A stretch of DNA of 60,846 bases. Source: a virus. The stretch covers positions 1 through 60,846 of the IMG/VR virus record IMGVR_UViG_3300020473_002126; one strand, 5' to 3'. Below the pieces are notes generated by a model that saw nothing but the letters and a program-made list of their open reading frames with translations, ran no database searches and was not told where the DNA came from. This document shows positions 51,101-58,200 of the stretch, piece by piece. Made by a program: the position numbers and the translations under genes. Positions within the stretch are counted from its first letter, which is position 1; each line of letters starts with the position of its first letter.

Positions 51101-51655
51101 AAGATTGATGAGTTAGTTGCAAGTAACAAGATACGAGTTCGAGGTTTTTCTAATTTTAGCAAAGCTAAAAATGCTGATGTTGAAGTGGCACCTGTCTATG
51201 CCTTAAATAAATCAGAAGAACCACTTGATGACCCGAGATTTAGTGTTGATTTCTCTGTTGTTGACGCTCTTGATGAAGACATTGTTTCCATATTTGGAAC
51301 TCTAGAATTCTTAGACAATGCTATCGGAGATCCTGAGTTAATATTTTCAAATGACTACCCCAAACTTGATCATTTGAGGTACGTATATTTTGATAAATTG
51401 ACAGGCGTGATCAATCATCAACGGTTTTTTGAGTTCTTTAAGTGGTTTGATACTACAATAGGTTCTTTTATAGAAAATGTACTACCTAGAAAAACTAGTT
51501 TCCTTGGGACAAATTTTGTGATAGAATCACATATGCTTGAGCGCCCAAAGATGGAATACTTCTTTAATAAGCAGTATTTGAACGAATCTGATAGGCGGGG
51601 ACTCAAGGGGACAATAACTTTAACACAATATACTGGCGATGTTAAGAAGTTTTAG
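48134..51655 (+). CDS. baseplate wedge protein (P2 gpI/T4 gp7-like) carrying LamG-like domains
   Basis: An 1173-residue protein. Residues about 155-335 form a LamG/ConA-like sandwich (FHHVALVFNRDKSLDRLLLY, FTGSLDEFRIHHKSLTLADI). Residues about 475-605 match the tail protein I/gp7 pattern (PDQFLPFLMKYYGFDVPNMF, then WRQVLSNLSEIMKSKGTLNS VKS, including the conserved K-G-T). A second LamG-like domain spans about 690-915 (DLWWVSFGRTRNDL, DFMGQVSNVRFWSKALAEDE). The last 150 residues are helical (FFEFFKWFDTTIGSFIENVL). The wedge core places it at the baseplate, and the LamG units would bind host glycan. Confidence 0.75.
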   Translation: MGKKTLDLGRPRLFTSSNIRKIMTDSDMRERKPIDVEAGTTSSYRYDPLGTGLKSTQQSNIDFSKFENHTFFNSAIVNTNIAFDKIINFYPFDGTKKEKESFEDRLTGFEKHILDTWPKSKGYLSFGPPASGSYISVEDMKGITNPSLSREDTAQAALDPGQKSVSIEFHILLPDNSQKINNQIICQKIDSTKKFGYSVATHEAASSQSSSVIFSVCSGSSTITQKMPISRGRFHHVALVFNRDKSLDRLLLYRNTKLIVTSTTRSDIGSFGAGFKAANLLIGSGSSFTTSSYGSAERFVPGTTFTGSLDEFRIHHKSLTLADIKENYVRDIEQNEDLAVYFKFNEPTGTLGSSTSTVLDYSGNSLHASVSNFHHDMRSTGSVDNPMVGEDKHNCPVLFPGYSDVITKNKQLLVTASAYDNINPNLITRLVPPHYFDEGMIYQGLANVDGSITSSYGGSGRPGSGDLGTYQILSAFLYTWAKHFDELKIQIDAFANILTADYRDPDTVPDQFLPFLMKYYGFDVPNMFQKSSTSQYVEGRDLKTFAGLSSESLAKVQSKIWRQVLSNLSEIMKSKGTLNSVKSILRSVGIDPDSSLRIREFGGPTRRSLSGSRATRKAIKGMINFSGSLKTAPGTLTTQGVSLNKPFLISPFLSGSRVEPGIPNVKGTFGKKNKIVTGTNVPADGFYTSGSWTYEAMYRFPQRLTGSMILTQSLVRLGVTGTSAPSNKNGIVLNLVLVSGSEVTGSRLTLHARPGRDVSTSASKFFELTLTGTEMMNGDLWWVSFGRTRNDLISTPNSSSYFLRAACPNLGEINTNKLYMTSSFFQESTNKNNIVFSNKSVHNLSGAFILIGSQSLDLTSNYFLHRDVTGDTRKSNEIHATDFMGQVSNVRFWSKALAEDEWQEHVRNYKSLGVRNPAVNFNFTTKISGSFEKLRMDVSADQTITGSNASRQITFTDYSQNYNHLTGTGFEVSASIIKPVDLYYTHLTTKIDELVASNKIRVRGFSNFSKAKNADVEVAPVYALNKSEEPLDDPRFSVDFSVVDALDEDIVSIFGTLEFLDNAIGDPELIFSNDYPKLDHLRYVYFDKLTGVINHQRFFEFFKWFDTTIGSFIENVLPRKTSFLGTNFVIESHMLERPKMEYFFNKQYLNESDRRGLKGTITLTQYTGDVKKF

Positions 51656-51671
51656 ATAATTAATCACTGTT

Positions 51672-54600
51672 ATGGCAAAGAAACCTTCATGGAAATCTAG
51701 AGAAGTAGTCGAACCCTACGTTGAAAAACAAGGGACAAACCGAAAACTTCATACTATACGAAAACTGGGCCCTGCTAGAGAAGCGCCCGATCTAAAGCTG
51801 GGTTTCAAGACTAAAAACGGTTTCGAGTACGGTCAAACAGCAAATCTCGTAATGTGGATGCGGGCCCAAAAATCAGGTGTGCCAACTGATGGTACTGGTA
51901 ATCACACAATACAACACACAACGGGCTCAGCTGATCATAACGGGATCCAAGGCGCCGATGGAAGCCTCCTGACAACAAAAGATGATACGCCCTTTGTAAG
52001 GTTTACACCAAAACCTTATCGATCTCTAACAAGAGCAATAGTTTTCAATTCAGGTTCAGGCGACCGACACTTTTTACACGTAACATCATCACAGTACACA
52101 ACACTAGCTAGCGGAACAGCTGGAACAAAAAACAAGTCGATGACTTGGAACGTGTGGGTCAAGCCACGATTGACGGGTACTCATGCAGGAAACACAAGAA
52201 GATATATCTTTAGAAAACAGTCAGGTTCAGCAGCTGCGACTAATAGAGAATATTCTCTTTCTATAGACCCAGATGCAAAGCTCGTATTTCAACTTTGGGA
52301 TGAGTCTACAAGTAAACATGTCTTAAAAACAACAGATCTTCGCATATCAGGTTCAGGAATACAAACAGGGGTTTGGCAGAACATCTGTGTGACATACTCG
52401 GGTAAAACTGGATCGTACACCCATCAAGGCATCAAGATGTACAGGAACGGTAACCTGGTGTCTTCTGGGAACGCTGGTACAACACAGTCAGGTTATGTAG
52501 CTACAGAAAATGCAGGCGGCGACTTAGTTATTGGAACTGCATTTACTGGCTCCACGACAGCAAATAATTTCTTTGCTGGAAAAATGGCAGAGTTCAGTAT
52601 GTGGCACACAGCGCTGACAGAGAAAGAAGTAAAAGCTCTATATGATGCTAGAAAATTCTTTGGAAGAATGGATACGACTGCTATCGATCATCTTCGCCAA
52701 GGTGTGAGCATTTTAAGTAGTAAGCAGCGATGGCGTTCTTCCAATGCACCAAAAATTAGCGGCATATCAAGATTAAGCACAGATGATGTAATATCACACG
52801 AACAAGATAAAAATATATACGGAGATGCAAAGCTATTCAGAGACGATACTCCTTTTGAAGAGTTAGCTGATGCCGAGAGGCTCAGAAAGGATATATCTCG
52901 TACTGTGGTAGGATCCAAAGCTTCCGCCTCGCTAGAGTTTAGGGGATATCAGCCGATCAAGAGCGGGTCTTCCATGGCAAATGGTTTAATTTTAACAGGG
53001 GCAAATGGAACAAAATCTGTTTTCTACTTTGAAAGAAAGGGCCAGCTTTCCTCTGCAAACACCACAGCGTTCAAGGCCAGTGGATTCCACGCCGTCACCG
53101 TCACCGCAGCCTCACTGACTTTGGCAACAGGCAACCTCGGCCGAGGCGAGTTATGGGCAGCCGCATTCACATCTGCAGTAAACGGTCAAACAAATTCCAA
53201 TCAAATTGTTGCAAGAAGAGTGGGAAATGTTGTAAAGTTAACTAGTACTGTAACGGGAACTGCCGGCAACACGTATATCTCCCCGCGCATACTTAGAGCC
53301 GCCACTACATCTGTAACAGGGGTCGCAACATTATTTGAAAATAGAAAAAACGATGCCTCTATTTACCCGTCTGCTTTTAGCTTTATAACAGGTACGTTTA
53401 ATACGGCCAGTGTTGGTGCAACTCCAGGTCGGGATGGTGTTCTAACATTTAGGGGCGGCAATTCGACAATGAAGCATGTTGTGACCCGCGCTCTTGGTGG
53501 TGCTATCGATTACATGCAAGACAATGGCCACCAACAGTATCCTGTGATCATAACAAATGTTTCAATGAGAGACCCAGCTCAGTTTGATGGAAACATCGAA
53601 CCCCTTCCAATCAGAACTAAAGTTTCTTGGGCTTCACCTGAAGCTCCTTTTCTTGCTAGAGACGTTCGAGCATCATTCATGGGAGGCGAAGGAAGCGTGC
53701 TCTTTGGATCGACAATTATTGAGCAGAAATATGACAATAAAAACCCAGCAAAACAAGTGTCAACGCCATTGTCTGCTCCTCACGGGGCCAGAAGAGATGA
53801 TAAAGTAACAGATCCATTTATTGATGCGCAAGAAAATATCTTTGGCCTTGGTGCTAAGCCGGCGTATGCTTACCTTAGATTTAATAAAGTCCCCCACAAT
53901 AGAGACAAGATTATATTGACAGACACAAAAGGGAAGGCTGTGTGTTTTGAATTTGTCAACAGCACGTCTAGGTCAACAGGTACTTTTGGAAAGTTAAGAA
54001 ATAGACCTTCTTCGAGCGGAACAGGAAGGGGGACATGGCGTGTTCTCTTAACATCATCAGCCGGTACTGGCTTAACAACGGGTTCCCAAACAAAGTCTCA
54101 AGTTACTAGAGCGATGCACCTCTTTAGGATGGAATTGCATCACGCATATAATTTAGGTAGACTGGCAATATCAGGATCTGATAGAGCCTACAAAGAGACA
54201 GCATTCGATGCAGACGGGAAACCAATTAATGATCCGAGTACAAATCGCCCTAGAGTTGTAACGTATCCCAATTCTGGCTCAAATCGGTCGAACACATACG
54301 TACGCCTAGACCAAAAAGCATCAGGTTCAGACGGAAATAGGCGAATAGACTTTCGGGCGAGAGGTTTTAGTTCAGGGACTTATATTGTCAATAACGTGAC
54401 AGCATCAGAAGCATATAGATCAATTGTATCACAATTTTCCGGAGCAACAACGTACAGAAACTTTAGAACAAGAATAAAGTTTGTCAGACAAAAAGCCAAA
54501 AAGATGGGGATTGCATTTGTAAGTGGATCGGATGCATTTAACCTTCCAGTAGACGGATATATTTCAGATATCGAAAGAAAAGCGGAACCATTCAAAGACA

Positions 54601-55259
54601 CACTTTCGCAATTTACAAAATATGTAATGAGTTCAAAAGCAGCAAGTGTGAGAATTCGTGTGCACAGTCGAGCTGGCTTTGATGCCCGACATGGTCTAAA
54701 GTTCGCAGATGCAGATGGCAATATTTTTTCTGCTTCCATTGATAGTTCGAAGACTATTGAGCAGTCTACTTCAACAAAAATAGGCTACTCAAATGCTAGT
54801 ACAACTGCAAAACTAGCTAGAGCAATTTACGGATCATTGCATCATGCTATGACATACGGTGTAACTGCAGCATCTACAGGATCAGCCTCAAGCGGCGGAA
54901 ATAAGTTAAAAATCCAATTGGGCTACACTCATGGAACCTCAGGAATATCTAGACACCTATTTTTGTCTCAATCAACACCAGGGCCTGCCGGCAACAACAC
55001 AATTACCCTTAGTCTGCCTGATGTATCATATATTCGAGCATATGCAGGTGACACAGATGTTCCTTCAAACCGCACAACTGGATTTACTGAAGGAGCCGCC
55101 GAAATCGGTGGCCCCCACGCAATACTGACGTCGACTATGAGAGGGACTAGAGAGTGGACTGATTTAAGCCATGGTTACAAATCATCCGGTGCAGGGTTTA
55201 CTTATGATAACGACGTTTTCGGAACAGATTCAATAGCATTCGGTGGAAAAAAGAGATGA
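51672..55259 (+). CDS. LamG-domain tail adhesin with internal repeats
   Basis: An 1195-residue protein. A LamG/ConA-like domain lies at about residues 115-335 (MTWNVWVKPRLTGTHAGNTR, WQNICVTYSGKTG, KMAEFSMWHTALTEKEVKAL). At least three later modules share a pattern of a D/G-rich strand, an F-x-F strand, and an AxxHAxxxG helix ending GxxGN. They lie near 433-545, 739-850 and 990-1115, the last reading LHHAMTYGV and PAGNNTITL. The protein is basic at its start and has few Cys. Its stop overlaps the next start by ATGA. Probably a baseplate-attached side spike binding a host surface. Confidence 0.75.
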   Translation: MAKKPSWKSREVVEPYVEKQGTNRKLHTIRKLGPAREAPDLKLGFKTKNGFEYGQTANLVMWMRAQKSGVPTDGTGNHTIQHTTGSADHNGIQGADGSLLTTKDDTPFVRFTPKPYRSLTRAIVFNSGSGDRHFLHVTSSQYTTLASGTAGTKNKSMTWNVWVKPRLTGTHAGNTRRYIFRKQSGSAAATNREYSLSIDPDAKLVFQLWDESTSKHVLKTTDLRISGSGIQTGVWQNICVTYSGKTGSYTHQGIKMYRNGNLVSSGNAGTTQSGYVATENAGGDLVIGTAFTGSTTANNFFAGKMAEFSMWHTALTEKEVKALYDARKFFGRMDTTAIDHLRQGVSILSSKQRWRSSNAPKISGISRLSTDDVISHEQDKNIYGDAKLFRDDTPFEELADAERLRKDISRTVVGSKASASLEFRGYQPIKSGSSMANGLILTGANGTKSVFYFERKGQLSSANTTAFKASGFHAVTVTAASLTLATGNLGRGELWAAAFTSAVNGQTNSNQIVARRVGNVVKLTSTVTGTAGNTYISPRILRAATTSVTGVATLFENRKNDASIYPSAFSFITGTFNTASVGATPGRDGVLTFRGGNSTMKHVVTRALGGAIDYMQDNGHQQYPVIITNVSMRDPAQFDGNIEPLPIRTKVSWASPEAPFLARDVRASFMGGEGSVLFGSTIIEQKYDNKNPAKQVSTPLSAPHGARRDDKVTDPFIDAQENIFGLGAKPAYAYLRFNKVPHNRDKIILTDTKGKAVCFEFVNSTSRSTGTFGKLRNRPSSSGTGRGTWRVLLTSSAGTGLTTGSQTKSQVTRAMHLFRMELHHAYNLGRLAISGSDRAYKETAFDADGKPINDPSTNRPRVVTYPNSGSNRSNTYVRLDQKASGSDGNRRIDFRARGFSSGTYIVNNVTASEAYRSIVSQFSGATTYRNFRTRIKFVRQKAKKMGIAFVSGSDAFNLPVDGYISDIERKAEPFKDTLSQFTKYVMSSKAASVRIRVHSRAGFDARHGLKFADADGNIFSASIDSSKTIEQSTSTKIGYSNASTTAKLARAIYGSLHHAMTYGVTAASTGSASSGGNKLKIQLGYTHGTSGISRHLFLSQSTPGPAGNNTITLSLPDVSYIRAYAGDTDVPSNRTTGFTEGAAEIGGPHAILTSTMRGTREWTDLSHGYKSSGAGFTYDNDVFGTDSIAFGGKKR

Positions 55260-58200
55260 GCGACACAAGACTTAATAGACAAAAGTTAGTAAATTTTCAC
55301 CCAACTGGGTCCAACATAGTCAGCGCCCTTAACGGTAGTCACTGGGACGGATCGACTACAAAACGTCCTCTGATGTATCTGTCTATGAATGATGTATCTG
55401 GTACTGACATAGGCGCATCCGGAGGCTATTTACATGACCGCTCCGGACAGGCTAATCACGCTGAAATTTATCACGCTACAGGGACTAATGCTACTGGAAA
55501 ACCATCAACATGGCATCATGAAGATGTACCATGGGGACCTTCTCTAAGGAGGGGAATACACAAGTATTCGATTCAGATCAATGAAATGACTGGGTCAAAA
55601 ACTGCTGCAAACTGGAATCTCCATTGGGCTGCAGCAACTAATCAGACAACCGCTAGAATTTATCACCCAGTTTCTATCAACCTTACAAAGTCTGACGGCA
55701 CAGTAGCTACAGGCCAGTCTGAAGATATTGTATTTGAAAATGAATATACTTCAATGGTTTGGATAAAGCCTTCTAGATCAATATTCACAACTGTTGACGG
55801 TGACAAAGTCGGAATGGCTCTCTTTAATTTCACAAATCAAGAAATGCTATGGTACCGTCTCGAGGACGGCGCTTTAGCATGGGAAGTAGATGACCCCGCG
55901 TCGGGCAGAGATGACGAATACAACTACCAGCTAAGGACAAAGAAAAAGAGTCTTTTAAAACCTGACAAGTGGTATCATTTAGCAATTTCAAGGGATGTAA
56001 AGGGAGGCAAGCCACCTAGAATATACTTGAACGGAAAGCGTCTAACACTTGATTTTAATGTTAGCTGGGGAGGCTCCTCAAACACAGACGGTCTTCCTGG
56101 TAGTTCAACAAACTACATATCTCATATTTTTGGTGCCTGGACGGAAAATAGATGGGATGTAAACCCAGATGACAGCGACGGTTATGTTAACAAAAGACAC
56201 TTTATTGGAAGGATAGCGCAGTGGATCACTTGGCCCATTCAACTGTCCGATCGAGATATCTACACGATCTACGGAGCGTGTCTAGGTGCCTATGAAAGAA
56301 AGTCAGGCGTGTTAGACGTAATTCCCCAGAGAGAACGTCTTTACATTCAGGATAATAAGACAGGATCCTACCCGACAATTCAGCGATCAGGAATTGACAA
56401 TCGCCATGGAAGTTACAACGTTTCTTACGATGACACTAATACAATTATCTTCAAGAAGCATGCAGATATCTTTCCTGGAGAATTAGACAAAGTCAACAAG
56501 GGCGCTGTGAGAAAAGAAAGGCTCATGGCATGGTGGCGATTACAGAACCTTGCTGCTTCATCAAGTCACACCTCGTGGAAGGGTAGAATCAAGATAGGGA
56601 CTACACTTTATAACGACGTCGCAACGTCGATGGTGGGCAATGGCTCGATGGTTAACATCACTGGTTCAAAAGGACACCCTGGCGCTGGAGACCAGAGACT
56701 TTTAGATTCAGGACAGTGGGGCCTTACAGGGACGCTGTTTGGTAACGCTACATTTACAACTGATCAAAGATTTGCCAAGTCATTTACAACAAGCTCTAAG
56801 GGTCCGTTCACAAAACCTCGTGAAGAAGACTTGAAACTTATGAGCCCCGATCAACTATCCCGATGGGGAGGCCAAAGAGCTCTTTTCCTACCCCAGACTG
56901 GAACCATGGCATCGTATGTTTCATTTACTGATAATGTCGTTCCAAAGATGCGTCTTGTTAGAGACTTTAAAAATGGTCGCAGAAGAGATAAGCCCTGGAC
57001 AATGTCGATGTGGTTTAAAGTTCAAGATAAGGGGAATCATCATGATGATGCCATAAGCAACGACTACCACGGCTTCTTTACTATCGAGAATGACACGTCT
57101 GGAACTCTATCTCGTGCCAGAATTAAAAGAGATCTAGACACAGGTAGGTGGTCCATTAAGTGGTGGGTGTACGGTATTGACGACGAGACTGCTGACTTAT
57201 CCACTGTCTCTGTAGAAACGAACAATCTTTACGCAAACGGTCAATATTTTAAGACTGTCCCTACTGGCTCACTACCCAACAGGGGCCTACCAGAAGGTTG
57301 GCATCATATAGCCTTTGTCTACAGAGGTGGTAAAGTCAGAAGATCTAATGCACACTGGCGCGGCAAAATAAAATCTTTGTTTAAGCTTGTAGGTTTTCTG
57401 CCAATTGTTAATCCTAAAGTCCGCGGCGGCCGAATGCAAATTTGGCTAAACGGAAAGCAGCTTGTCACATCTGCAACTTTAGGCAATGTGAATAGCTTCA
57501 AAAGAATTAAAGAACCTCACCCGACTATTTCTGATGGAAAAAATGTCGTCCTCGGCCACTACTCTGTAAAAGCAGCAAGGACTGCAGCTAACACAGGAAT
57601 GACAGGCTCATTTTCTGGATCCCTCGCTGAGGTTGCTTTCTTTGATCGGGCCTTAAAGAAGCCAGGGATCAACAGGATTGTTAATAACGGCAAGTTCACG
57701 CCAGAAATTAACGTGACTGACTTCCCAATGATGCTTGATAGAGATCATCCTCAAATGGACAGAATGCCTGTAACAGACCTAAAGACATTCGGGTCAACCC
57801 GCCCAGGAATATCAGACACAAGGGTGACTTTCACAAAGGGCGACGACCTAGTACCCTTCGATGATCGAAAGACCCTCATCGCGACAGGATCAAATCTTAT
57901 TGGGACTCCTTCGCACATTTATCCGGATCTCGAAGCACCTCTGGCGTCAAAAGCTTCATTCACAGTCAATATAACCCCAAAACACGACATGGTTCTGACA
58001 AAGTGGATGCACACAGGACCGGCATACGGTACTGCGGTTGGGTCTTGGGACGACGAAACAGCTAAACACTGGAATGTTGGAAGAAGCACACTCCGTGCTA
58101 TGGCGAGAGAATACGAAGGTTCCGACGCGATATCAGCAAATGAGAATGATGGTCATAACGGTTCGGGTGGTGGTTCCGCTGGAACACACTGGTTAGATTC

